DNA of 15,546 bases from Candidatus Bathyarchaeota archaeon. Its GTDB lineage: Archaea; Thermoproteota; Bathyarchaeia; TCS64. Under the pieces are notes generated by a model that worked only from the letters and a program-made list of their open reading frames with translations, was not told the origin of the DNA and searched no databases. The number at the start of each line of letters is the position of its first letter. Positions within the stretch are counted from its first letter, which is position 1. Below are positions 5,770 through 12,418 of the stretch, in pieces. The stretch is from NCBI GenBank assembly GCA_016934355.1, contig JAFGTA010000139.1, positions 1-15,546 on the forward strand. Reading direction: 5' to 3'. A program made the translations under genes and the position numbers.

Positions 5770-6705
5770 CTAAGAAACAATCTTAAAGGCGACCGGCCTC
5801 GACGTCCGGGCGCCAGCCTTAACGACTATCTGCACATCTGGACCTATCACATCCTTAGGCACCTTGAACTCGATCGTCGACGAATCCCATGAATCGATCT
5901 CCGCCTCCTTCAGCTTCCTACCCCCAAAGAACACCATGCCCTTATCGTCGGTGAAGTCATACCCTATAAGAGTGACATCATCACGCCAAGCACCCTCAAC
6001 AGGTACGACCTGAGCTACCTCGAGGCTGTTCGGCATCAAGGCCTTACCACCCACATAGACGCCCTGGCTTATACCCATCAATACGACTAGAGTGGGATCG
6101 ATGGGGGGGAGAACCGCGTCTGTAGGCATGGCGGCGCCGTACAGGATTCTCATCACTGTAGCTAGGTAGATGATAACGCCTACCAGGGTCCATGAGAACA
6201 TCTGGAACCGGGTTAGACTCGGTCTGCCGCCTTCCATCAACATAGTGGAGAAGCCTTTATCTTTGATGTCCTTACTCGCCATAGCTTCCTCCCTCTTCCT
6301 GCCGTCCTTCTCGCCGTCGCTTTCGGAGGGTATCGTCACCTCCCCGTATTTCACGGTTGAAAGGTATCCAGACGCGAGAGGCGTAGCCACACTTATCCCC
6401 ATTAAGGCGAAGAGGGCGGGATCGATGTCAGTCATCACCTGTAGGCAGCCGCAGTTGATCCTCGTCAGATAGACAGAGAGGTAACTGAACAGGATGGCGA
6501 GCGTCCACAGCAGGAACTGGAACCGTGAAAGACTCGGGTACCCGTCGTTTCCCCGCATCATGTCGAAGAAGCCGTACTTCTTGTTCCTCAGCTTGATAAT
6601 CCAGCCTGTCAGCAGCACCAAGAACAATATGACGACGGCGCCCGTGAACATCGAGAACGCGGCGTCCGAAGGGGTGACCGGTCTATCAGCCACGTCGAGA
6701 AACAC
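5770..6705 (-). CDS. Membrane protein with duplicated two-helix module and C-terminal IPT/TIG domain
   Basis: 311 residues, GTG start at 6705-6703. One N-terminal membrane segment (about 19-39) is followed by two copies of a module. Copy 1 has PSLSRFQFLLWTL (57-69) and IDPALFALMGIS (94-105); copy 2 has PSLTRFQMFSWTL (162-174) and IDPTLVVLMGIS (202-213). Each copy makes two membrane helices, and a charged loop (about 122-150) joins them. Residues about 230-311 form a strand-rich domain (VTLIGYDFTDDKGMVFFGGR ... STIEFKVPKDVIG ... VQIVVKAGARTS) that fits an IPT/TIG immunoglobulin-like fold. Similar SRLQ...LMGIS repeat membrane proteins occur in bacteria, but I know of no proven function. Possibly a membrane anchor that presents the IPT domain. 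It is a single-gene unit upstream of the CAT tRNA. Confidence 0.85.
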   Translation of the reverse strand: MFLDVADRPVTPSDAAFSMFTGAVVILFLVLLTGWIIKLRNKKYGFFDMMRGNDGYPSLSRFQFLLWTLAILFSYLSVYLTRINCGCLQVMTDIDPALFALMGISVATPLASGYLSTVKYGEVTIPSESDGEKDGRKREEAMASKDIKDKGFSTMLMEGGRPSLTRFQMFSWTLVGVIIYLATVMRILYGAAMPTDAVLPPIDPTLVVLMGISQGVYVGGKALMPNSLEVAQVVPVEGAWRDDVTLIGYDFTDDKGMVFFGGRKLKEAEIDSWDSSTIEFKVPKDVIGPDVQIVVKAGARTSRPVAFKIVS

Positions 6706-6734
6706 GTTTTATCATGTGTTGATGGTAAAGATAC

Positions 6735-6748
6735 TTTATTAATATATA
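6735..6748 (-). promoter_or_regulatory. TATA region of the IPT membrane protein gene
   Basis: Minus-strand ATATATTAATAAAG is about 35 bases before GTG 6705. A perfect inverted repeat GGCGTC-TCC-GACGCC (6753-6767) lies directly upstream of it and is a candidate operator. Confidence 0.45.
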
Positions 6749-6752
6749 CGCT

Positions 6753-6767
6753 GGCGTCTCCGACGCC
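6753..6767. repeat. Inverted repeat GGCGTC-N3-GACGCC
   Basis: Perfect 6-bp arms in the divergent gap between the IPT membrane protein and tRNA-Glu, abutting the minus-strand TATA box. Confidence 0.35.
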
Positions 6768-6797
6768 GAGACACCACAAGATGCGCTCAGGCAACAA

Positions 6798-6804
6798 TTA
6801 TAAA
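6798..6804 (+). promoter_or_regulatory. TATA box of tRNA-Glu
   Basis: TTATAAA is 27-33 bases before the 5' end of tRNA-Glu. Confidence 0.65.
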
Positions 6805-6830
6805 CAGGCTCCATGCAGAGAATGGTGCGC

Positions 6831-6909
6831 GCTCCTGTGGTGTAGACCGGCCAAGCATTCCGGCCTTTCGAGCCGGAGAACCCGGGTTCGAATCCCGGCG
6901 GGAGCACCA
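6831..6909 (+). tRNA. tRNA-Glu (TTC anticodon), CCA encoded
   Basis: Acceptor GCTCCTG pairs with CGGGAGC (one G-T pair). The anticodon stem CCGGC/GCCGG encloses the loop CTTTCGA (anticodon TTC), the T arm is CCGGG-TTCGAAT-CCCGG, the discriminator is A6906, and CCA is encoded at 6907-6909. The GTGTAGACCGG D arm is typical of archaeal tRNA-Glu. No intron is present. A protein gene starts 32 bases downstream. Confidence 0.95.
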
Positions 6910-6941
6910 ACCATAAAACCTTCTAGCATCAAGCATCAAAC

Positions 6942-7697
6942 GTGAAGCTCCAAGCAGCTATAGAGACAGGGACGACCGGCCTCTGGTACGGGAGAGTAAC
7001 CACGCTTATCGGCACCCACGCGAGGGCGCCCAGCAGAGACCTGCTCCTCCAAGAGCTGAGCGAAGAGCTACGGTACCACATTGGCTGGCTGAGGAGAAAC
7101 GGGGAGAAGACCACCGCATTCGATGACCCTACGGTCGAGGTCGCCGAGGAGGTCTCCGGCGTCCAGTTGCTGGGCGAGTCCGGGGGAGAGGTCGCGTTCT
7201 TCCGTTCAGACGAGGAGCCGGTGCCGGATGAGCTTCTCCGTCGATGTATAAGGTGCATGGGTTATAACAGGGAGGAGATTCTCCGGGCGGTTGAAGGCTT
7301 ATCCGAGGATAGACTGAACAACGTGCCCCCGGGTAAGGGAAGAAGCATCAACCAGATACTCCAGCACGTCTGCAACGCCGAGGAGTGGTACATGTCACGC
7401 CTCGGGGCCGAGGCGGACACGCTGTACGAGGAGAAGCTTGGTAGACCAGTGTCCGAGGTGGACAGCCTGCCCATTCAAGATAGGATGGAGGCGGTGAGGA
7501 GGGGGTGCGTCGCGTCCCTGCGGGTGCTTGTACCCGCTAAGAACGGTTCTATTCTGACGAGGGCCGAGTACACCTCCTACCCAAGCGAAAAATGGTCCAC
7601 CAGGAAGGTGATCCGTAGGTACCTTGAGCACGAGAGGGAGCACATCTACAACATCAGGGAGTACCTAGGACTCCAGCCGAGGCAGCCGGACCTTTAA
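6942..7697 (+). CDS. DinB-like metal-binding four-helix protein with HicB-like N-terminal domain
   Basis: 251 residues, GTG start. CATAAAACC at 6912-6920 is about 26 bases upstream, so a leaderless start at 6942 fits. Residues 1-65 (QAAIETGTTGLWYGRVTTLI ... RDLLLQELSEELRYHIGWLR) have the strand-strand-strand-helix order of HicB-type domains, though weakly. Residues about 95-245 match the DinB/YfiT four-helix bundle: RSINQILQHVCNAEEWYMSR with His142, and a last helix LEHEREHIYNIREYL with His230 and His234, the usual three-His metal site. DinB-fold proteins include thiol transferases and hydrolases, so the reaction cannot be named. The M20 hydrolase gene follows 31 bases after the stop, with its own TATA-like box. 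Confidence 0.75.
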   Translation: MKLQAAIETGTTGLWYGRVTTLIGTHARAPSRDLLLQELSEELRYHIGWLRRNGEKTTAFDDPTVEVAEEVSGVQLLGESGGEVAFFRSDEEPVPDELLRRCIRCMGYNREEILRAVEGLSEDRLNNVPPGKGRSINQILQHVCNAEEWYMSRLGAEADTLYEEKLGRPVSEVDSLPIQDRMEAVRRGCVASLRVLVPAKNGSILTRAEYTSYPSEKWSTRKVIRRYLEHEREHIYNIREYLGLQPRQPDL

Positions 7698-7700
7698 CGC

Positions 7701-7709
7701 TAAATATCC
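7701..7709 (+). promoter_or_regulatory. TATA-like box of M20 hydrolase gene
   Basis: TAAATATCC is centred about 25 bases before GTG 7729, fitting a leaderless transcript. Confidence 0.4.
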
Positions 7710-7728
7710 CATCGTCAACCAATAACGA

Positions 7729-8865
7729 GTGAATCATTTGACGGTTGTAGACATCGCCAAGAAACTCATAAGCTACGATACCAGCGGCCCCCCCACGCGG
7801 GAGCAGCCCTGCGCAGAGTGGATAAGGGACTTCCTCGATGACGCCGGCTATGAAGCCGAGCTCCAGATCGTCGAGAAGGACCGCGCCAACGTCATAGGCA
7901 AGATCGGTGAGGGAAAGGGGCCGGGACTCGTCCTCTCGGGCCACATAGACGTGGTCCTCGCTGGGAAGCCTAGCCTCTGGAAGGTAACGAGCCCCTTCGA
8001 ACCAGTGGTTAAAGGCGGGAAGCTGTACGGCCGAGGCGCCTGCGACATGAAGGGCCCCGACGCCTGCATACTCCAAGCAGCCAAGGAGCTGGCCAAGAAG
8101 AGCTTCAAACGGCAGCTGAGCGTCGTGTTCACCGCCGGCGAGGACACGGGCGGCTGGTACGTCACCAAGGTACTGGGGGAGAAGAAGGTCACCAAGGCAG
8201 ACGCCATGTACGGCGTCATCCCCGAACCCAGCCTCATGGAGATCATACCCGTCCACAAGGGCGGCGGCGGAGCAGAGATACTCGTCCACGGCAAGGCGGC
8301 CCACAGCAGCAAACCCGAGCTCGGAGTAAACGCCAACCAGAAGGCAGCCGACTTCCTCTACGCGCTACGCGGGCTGCAGAGCAAGCTGGACAAGGAGAAG
8401 CACCCGCTGCTGGGCCCGACCACCGTCGAGTGCACCCTTATGAACGGCGGCTTCAAGGCCAACATCATCCCGGACCAGGCGAAGATCACGCTGAACTTCA
8501 GGCTCATACCGAGGCATAAGGACCCGGGGGTCTCAAGGAAGTGGTTCGAGGACATAATAGCCGAGCTGGGCGCCAAGGACCCGGAGTTCAAGGCCGAGAT
8601 CACCAGCCACAGGACCAGCGAGCCGCTGGACGTGCCGCTGGACAGCCCCATAGTGGCCACCCTGAAGGACATCCTGGGAACCAAGATAGTGGGGGCGCCC
8701 TACTACACTGAGGCCGTGAGCTACACCAGCGCCGGGATACCGACGGTCATATGCGGCCCGGGCAGCATAGACCAGGCGCATACACCTGACGAGTACATAG
8801 CGCTGGAGCAACTTGAACTAGGGGTAAAGACTTTTAAAGAAACTATCAAACGTATCTGCCTATAG
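7729..8865 (+). CDS. M20 family metallohydrolase (ArgE/DapE/ACY1/CPG2 type)
   Basis: 378 residues with the complete di-zinc amidohydrolase layout: LVLSGHIDVV (His72, Asp74), LYGRGACDMKGPDA (Asp106, bridging), VFTAGEDTGG (Glu138 as general base, Asp139 at the usual Glu ligand position), VIPEPS and the C-terminal QAHTPDEYI His. The inserted dimerisation domain begins near GGGGAEILVHGKAAHSS. These enzymes cleave N-acyl amino acids or small peptides (N-acetylornithine, succinyl-diaminopimelate, carnosine-like substrates). No amino acid biosynthesis gene is adjacent, so the substrate is open. GTG 7729 is preferred over the TTG three codons later because it fits a leaderless promoter. A T6 run follows at 8873-8878. 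Confidence 0.92.
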   Translation: MNHLTVVDIAKKLISYDTSGPPTREQPCAEWIRDFLDDAGYEAELQIVEKDRANVIGKIGEGKGPGLVLSGHIDVVLAGKPSLWKVTSPFEPVVKGGKLYGRGACDMKGPDACILQAAKELAKKSFKRQLSVVFTAGEDTGGWYVTKVLGEKKVTKADAMYGVIPEPSLMEIIPVHKGGGGAEILVHGKAAHSSKPELGVNANQKAADFLYALRGLQSKLDKEKHPLLGPTTVECTLMNGGFKANIIPDQAKITLNFRLIPRHKDPGVSRKWFEDIIAELGAKDPEFKAEITSHRTSEPLDVPLDSPIVATLKDILGTKIVGAPYYTEAVSYTSAGIPTVICGPGSIDQAHTPDEYIALEQLELGVKTFKETIKRICL

Positions 8866-8872
8866 GCACCCC

Positions 8873-8878
8873 TTTTTT
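8873..8878 (+). terminator. T-run after M20 gene
   Basis: CACCCCTTTTTTAAAT begins eight bases or less after the TAG stop. U-rich terminators are usual in archaea. Confidence 0.45.
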
Positions 8879-8990
8879 AAATAACATATCATGTATTGCA
8901 TGCGTATACACTTTCGTGAAACATTTTCTTACCACTTATCCTCAACAGAAGAGAGTAACAATAAGACGTCGAAAACCATTCGATAACAAC

Positions 8991-9000
8991 AAATATAAAT
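8991..9000 (+). promoter_or_regulatory. TATA box of small basic protein gene
   Basis: AAATATAAAT predicts a start near 9022, about 10 bases before ATG 9033. Confidence 0.55.
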
Positions 9001-9032
9001 GGAATAAACACAAAGTAAAATAGGCGAAGAAA

Positions 9033-9284
9033 ATGAGTGATGTTAAGTTCGACCTACAGCCTGTTCAAAAAAAGCCTTCTAGAAAGTATAGAAAAGGCAG
9101 CAAATATGACCCTATAATCGACAGCTTCTTAGAAAGAAAACACGATCTCGTCAAGGTTGAAGTGCCTGAGAAAGACGCTAACTACCTGAGGACTCAGCTC
9201 AAGAAGAGAATCGATGCTAGAGATCTTCAGAGCCAGATTGAAGTCTCAGTAGTTAATAATATCGCCTACCTTGAAAAGAAGTAA
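9033..9284 (+). CDS. Small basic protein of unknown function
   Basis: 83 residues, ATG start. The N-terminus is basic (QKKPSRKYRKGSKYDPIIDS), and a strand-helix-strand-like end follows (LVKVEVPEKDANYLRTQLKK ... IEVSVVNNIAYLEK). No domain recognised. It has its own TATA box and a T-rich end (T6 at 9308-9313), so it is a single-gene transcript. The basic patch and compact size suggest nucleic-acid or ribosome association, which is only inference. Codon use is more AT-rich than the M20 gene upstream. Confidence 0.75.
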   Translation: MSDVKFDLQPVQKKPSRKYRKGSKYDPIIDSFLERKHDLVKVEVPEKDANYLRTQLKKRIDARDLQSQIEVSVVNNIAYLEKK

Positions 9285-9295
9285 AATACTGAACT

Positions 9296-9318
9296 TTATT
9301 CTTCTTCTTTTTTCATTT
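9296..9318 (+). terminator. T-rich terminator after small basic protein gene
   Basis: TTATTCTTCTTCTTTTTTCA follows the TAA stop at close range. Confidence 0.45.
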
Positions 9319-9383
9319 CATACCACGGAACAGTAGTAAGAATGCTGCCTAGGTGCAATGATTCCGTGTGAATGAGAAACGGC

Positions 9384-9599
9384 TTAGATCTCGAGGGTGG
9401 GGCAGCCCAGACGGGATATCACGGCCTCGGCGTCGCCTAGCTCCAGCTTTATGGTGTACAGGTACCTGCCCGTCCTGATCTTGAGCTTGATGTCGTCGGG
9501 GTTGCGCTTGATCCTGCACTCTGTGGCGTTCTCCGAGAGCTCTATGAACTCGTCCCTGTCGAAAACTTCGATTGGCAACTGTTTTCTCTCCGTGTCCAT
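9384..9599 (-). CDS. rpl38e: 50S ribosomal protein eL38 (L38e)
   Basis: 71 residues, matching the size of eL38. The core ECRIKRNPDDIKLKIRTGRY followed by LYTIKLELGDAEA aligns with eukaryotic L38 ([35 protein letters not shown]), with the basic strand and the xRYLYT motif kept. It is a component of the large ribosomal subunit. ATG at 9599. A TATA-like AACCATTAAAACC lies at 9615-9627, so the gene may be transcribed leaderless from inside the 3' end of the MFS operon (33-base gap). eL38 is found in only part of the archaea (TACK and Asgard groups, from family knowledge), which helps place the organism. Confidence 0.85.
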   Translation of the reverse strand: MDTERKQLPIEVFDRDEFIELSENATECRIKRNPDDIKLKIRTGRYLYTIKLELGDAEAVISRLGCPTLEI

Positions 9600-9615
9600 G
9601 AAAGAAAGGACGCTT

Positions 9616-9626
9616 GGTTTTAATGG
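9616..9626 (-). promoter_or_regulatory. TATA-like box of eL38 gene
   Basis: Minus-strand CCATTAAAACC is about 22-26 bases before ATG 9599. GGTATAAG at 9639-9632 is a second option. Confidence 0.35.
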
Positions 9627-9632
9627 TTTCGC

Positions 9633-10916
9633 TTATACCTCGGCGGTCTCCGGCTCGGTGACCAGCTTGACGACGAGAAGCAGGCAGAGGGCGAGGACCG
9701 CCACGTTGAGGTACCACGGGTACATGGGGTTCACCTCGTAGATGAAGCCGCTCACTATGCTGCCAAGCATGCTGGGGATGAACAGGATGAAGCCCTGGGC
9801 GTAGCCTCCGCCGCTGATGCCCAGGCTTATGCCCTGCCCCAGCCCCGCCATGATCCGTCCGCGTACGTTCCTCGGGATGGTGTTGGCGAGGTAGACGCCG
9901 CTGCTGATCCATATGAACGCGTTGCCCACCACGAGAACGATGTAGACGACGGTTGTCTGCAGGAACCCGTTGGCGTACGGGAAAGCCAGCATCGCGGGGG
10001 CAGAGACGAAGAAGCTGATGAGCATGCACTTCTTGGAGCCCAGCCTGTCCACGAGGTTGCCGACCACTATGCTCACCGCCACCTTGATGAGCCCCGCTAT
10101 GAGGGACATCTGCCCCCACTGAAGCGCGGAGAGGCCGATTATCTCGGTGGCATATATGACCCAGAAAGGCTGCACGAGGCTGCCTATGAATATGAGCATC
10201 ATGGCGATGACGCTGTAGCCCTTCATGTTCCCTATTATCCACCGGACGGACTCGAAGACGTTGCCGTAGCTCTCCCTGATAATCAGGGGTATGTTCCACT
10301 CGAACCCAGTCTGCTCGATTGTCTCCTTCAGGTACCTGATCCTCATCACCGCGACGAGGAACGCCATTATGAAGCTCAGGGTGTACCCCATGCGCATAGC
10401 CGGGATCAACGTATATTTCTCGATGAACCACCCCCCGATGAAAGGCGCAAGAATCCGTACCGCCTCGGGCACCGCTATGGTTAGGCTGAGTATCCTGCCG
10501 CGGGCGCCCGGTGGGATGCTGTCCGCCATTATCGCGTTGAGCGCGGGCATGTAGAAAAGCACCATCTGCTGGAACGCTATGGCTACGGCGACCCACTGCC
10601 AGCTCGGGGCGAGCACGTAGATGATGAAGCTGGACGCGTAGAGCATGGTGGCGTACCCCACGAGCTTGGCTCTGCCGGACTTGTCTGCCAGGTAGCCGCC
10701 CAGAGGGTAGAACACCATCCCCGTCACGTTCCCGAGTGCGGTTATGAGGCCGATGACGGGCTTGCTTCCGCCCAGCTCCTGGATGAAGAGGCTCTGGTAG
10801 GGGAACACCACGGACATGCTGAGGCTCCAGATGATCCGGCTGACGGTCAGGACCAGTATGTTGCCCTGCATAAGCTCCCTGAAGGTTAGCTCCTGCTTCG
10901 CCTCGGATTCAGCCAT
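9633..10916 (-). CDS. MFS family transporter
   Basis: 427 residues with about 12 hydrophobic segments and a short cytoplasmic N-terminus (MAESEAKQELTFRELMQGN). The loop between segments 2 and 3 carries GGYLADKSGRAKLV, the MFS motif A, and a weaker echo occurs in GNLVDRLGSKKCM between the halves. The two six-helix halves are joined by a loop near residues 195-215 (RIRYLKETIEQTGFEWNIP). The substrate is unknown; the family includes drug, sugar and metabolite antiporters and no neighbour suggests one. ATG at 10916. TATA-like CTTTAAATC at 10955-10947. The upstream aCPSF2 gene ends only 54 bases away with a T7 terminator, so this is a separate unit that may read on into eL38. Confidence 0.93.
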   Translation of the reverse strand: MAESEAKQELTFRELMQGNILVLTVSRIIWSLSMSVVFPYQSLFIQELGGSKPVIGLITALGNVTGMVFYPLGGYLADKSGRAKLVGYATMLYASSFIIYVLAPSWQWVAVAIAFQQMVLFYMPALNAIMADSIPPGARGRILSLTIAVPEAVRILAPFIGGWFIEKYTLIPAMRMGYTLSFIMAFLVAVMRIRYLKETIEQTGFEWNIPLIIRESYGNVFESVRWIIGNMKGYSVIAMMLIFIGSLVQPFWVIYATEIIGLSALQWGQMSLIAGLIKVAVSIVVGNLVDRLGSKKCMLISFFVSAPAMLAFPYANGFLQTTVVYIVLVVGNAFIWISSGVYLANTIPRNVRGRIMAGLGQGISLGISGGGYAQGFILFIPSMLGSIVSGFIYEVNPMYPWYLNVAVLALCLLLVVKLVTEPETAEV

Positions 10917-10946
10917 TCTTAGAACTCGGTATCGTGCGGAGGACGC

Positions 10947-10955
10947 GATTTAAAG
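10947..10955 (-). promoter_or_regulatory. TATA box of MFS gene
   Basis: Minus-strand CTTTAAATC is about 35 bases before ATG 10916 and leaves a leader of about 10 bases. Confidence 0.5.
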
Positions 10956-10963
10956 TTTATTAT

Positions 10964-10970
10964 AAAAAAA
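10964..10970 (-). terminator. T7 terminator directly after the aCPSF2 stop
   Basis: Seven T on the minus strand immediately follow the TAA (10973-10971), without a hairpin: the simple archaeal type. Confidence 0.6.
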
Positions 10971-12230
10971 TTAGATGTTGAACTCGTCTTCCTGGTTGGG
11001 GGCCACGCCTTTGAGGTCCAGCTCGTCCCGGACCCACTCCGCTAAGAAGTCGCAGCTCTCCTCCTCGCCGTGGATGACGTATATGTCGGGCTTGCCTTTG
11101 AGGCCGCGGAGGAACTGCTGGAGCGGCGTCCTGCCGCTGTGGCTGCTGAAGTCGAAGTGCTTCACCTTAGCGTTGACCCTCTCATCCCGCTCCTTGATTG
11201 GGAACATCCCCGTCTCTAGGAGCTTAGCGCCGCCTGTGCCGGGCACCTGGAAGCTGACGATGAACACGGAGTTTAGGGGGTCGAGGGCCAGCTTCTCCAT
11301 GTAGAACATGACTGTGCCTCCTTGGAGCATGCCTGAGGGGGCGACGATGACGTCGGCCTTCTTCACGGCCTGCCTGCGGTCCCTCCAGCCCCTGATCTCG
11401 TGGACTTTGGACATCGCCTTGGCGTACGTCTTGGGGGTCTTCACAGATCCCTTCGTATCCAGCATTATCTGGTTGACCGCGCGAGCCATCCCGTCCAGCA
11501 GCATGTAGCCGTTGAACTTGTGGGCGTGGAGAACGTTGACCATCTCCTGGCTGCGACCCACCGCGAACGCCGGTATCAGCACCTTGCCGCCGTCGTTCAC
11601 AGTCTTCTTAACGTCCTTGACGAAGTCCTCCTCAAGCTTCTTCCGGTCAGGGTGCTCGTGCATCGCGTACGTGGACTCGATGACCACCGCGTCGTACTTC
11701 TTCTTAGGCACCTTGGCGCCTTGACAGATACGCGTCTGAACCGTGTTGAAGTCACTCGTGTAAAGGATCTTCTTGCCGTTGACATCTATATCCACCATGG
11801 CGCTGCCCGGGATGTGCCCCGCGTCCAAGAGCCTGAAGTTGATGTCCTTGACCTTAACCTCCTGACCGTAGACGATGTCGTTGCGGTACTCCTGCATCTT
11901 GTCCAGTTCGAGGTACTCGAAGGGCAGATAGTAGCTGTTTAGCTTGATCATGTCCTTGATGAGTACCTTCATCATCTCGCTCGTTGTCCTCGTTGCGAAG
12001 TATGGCTTCTGCTCCGAGAGGTAGAAGAGCGGCACCCCGCCGCTGTGGTCTAGGTGGGCGTGCCCCACCACTATCGCGTCTACGTCCTTGGCCCTTATGT
12101 GGCCCGGGAACTCGGGCGGTGTGCCCGGCTTTACCCCGTACTCCAGCAATAAGTTAGCTTGGTTTGACTTAACCTGGACGGCGTTTCCTCCCACTTTGTG
12201 GGTGCCGCCCATGAATCTGAGTGATACCAT
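10971..12230 (-). CDS. Archaeal CPSF-like beta-CASP ribonuclease (aCPSF2 type, no KH domains)
   Basis: 419 residues, the size of the short archaeal CPSF group (aCPSF1 is over 600 with two KH domains). Metallo-beta-lactamase core: HAHLDH at 57-62, LLDAGHIPGS (His of motif 3) and LYTSDFN (Asp of motif 4). Beta-CASP motifs: Glu in VIESTYA (motif A), His in FDFSSHSGRT (motif B) and His in VIHGEEESCDFL (motif C). All expected zinc and catalytic residues are present. The first strand ends LLLEYG where LLLDxG is more usual. Known role of the family: RNA 3'-end processing and 5'-3' exonucleolytic turnover. ATG at 12230. The upstream gap holds two hairpins and no gene. The gene lies downstream of TgtA on the same strand, 188 bases away. 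Confidence 0.93.
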   Translation of the reverse strand: MVSLRFMGGTHKVGGNAVQVKSNQANLLLEYGVKPGTPPEFPGHIRAKDVDAIVVGHAHLDHSGGVPLFYLSEQKPYFATRTTSEMMKVLIKDMIKLNSYYLPFEYLELDKMQEYRNDIVYGQEVKVKDINFRLLDAGHIPGSAMVDIDVNGKKILYTSDFNTVQTRICQGAKVPKKKYDAVVIESTYAMHEHPDRKKLEEDFVKDVKKTVNDGGKVLIPAFAVGRSQEMVNVLHAHKFNGYMLLDGMARAVNQIMLDTKGSVKTPKTYAKAMSKVHEIRGWRDRRQAVKKADVIVAPSGMLQGGTVMFYMEKLALDPLNSVFIVSFQVPGTGGAKLLETGMFPIKERDERVNAKVKHFDFSSHSGRTPLQQFLRGLKGKPDIYVIHGEEESCDFLAEWVRDELDLKGVAPNQEDEFNI

Positions 12231-12418
12231 TCTCTGTTATACCTAACCTAGTCGAAAGGGCTCCGAATTTTGCACTGGAGCCTTTTCAGTCCTTTCCCTG
12301 ACAACCAGTCAGCGCTGCGTCACCTAGGGGGACAAATGATATCTTAGCTGCCTCTTCTTTAAGGTTACTTTTTTAACACAATCCTGTGAAGCTTGTACGT
12401 TAATTGACCGAAATGCGG
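12231..12418 (-). other. 188-base gap with two hairpins upstream of the aCPSF2 gene (possible structured leader)
   Basis: No tRNA or ORF is visible. Stem 1: GAAAGGGCTCC (12254-12264) pairs with GGAGCCTTTTC (12277-12287), 11 bp with one G-T, 12-base loop. Stem 2: CTGAC (12298-12302) pairs with GTCAG (12308-12312). A TATA-like GTTAAAAAAG at 12377-12368 would start RNA near 12346 and put both stems into a leader of about 115 bases before ATG 12230. Another weak box within the loop of stem 1 would instead exclude them. Either stem could also serve the end of the tgtA transcript. Confidence 0.45.

Noticed and set aside
7654..8304. 216-codon minus-strand frame opposite the M20 gene
   Set aside because: Antisense shadow; the M20 protein has all catalytic motifs on the plus strand.
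9349..10596. 415-codon open frame on the minus strand overlapping the MFS and eL38 genes
   Set aside because: It is another frame of the MFS gene, rich in Arg, Gly, His and Pro from GC-rich codons, with no membrane or domain pattern. The MFS frame is clearly the real one.
11400..11942. 180-codon plus-strand frame opposite the aCPSF2 gene
   Set aside because: Antisense shadow rich in Val, Leu and His; no promoter and no recognisable domain.
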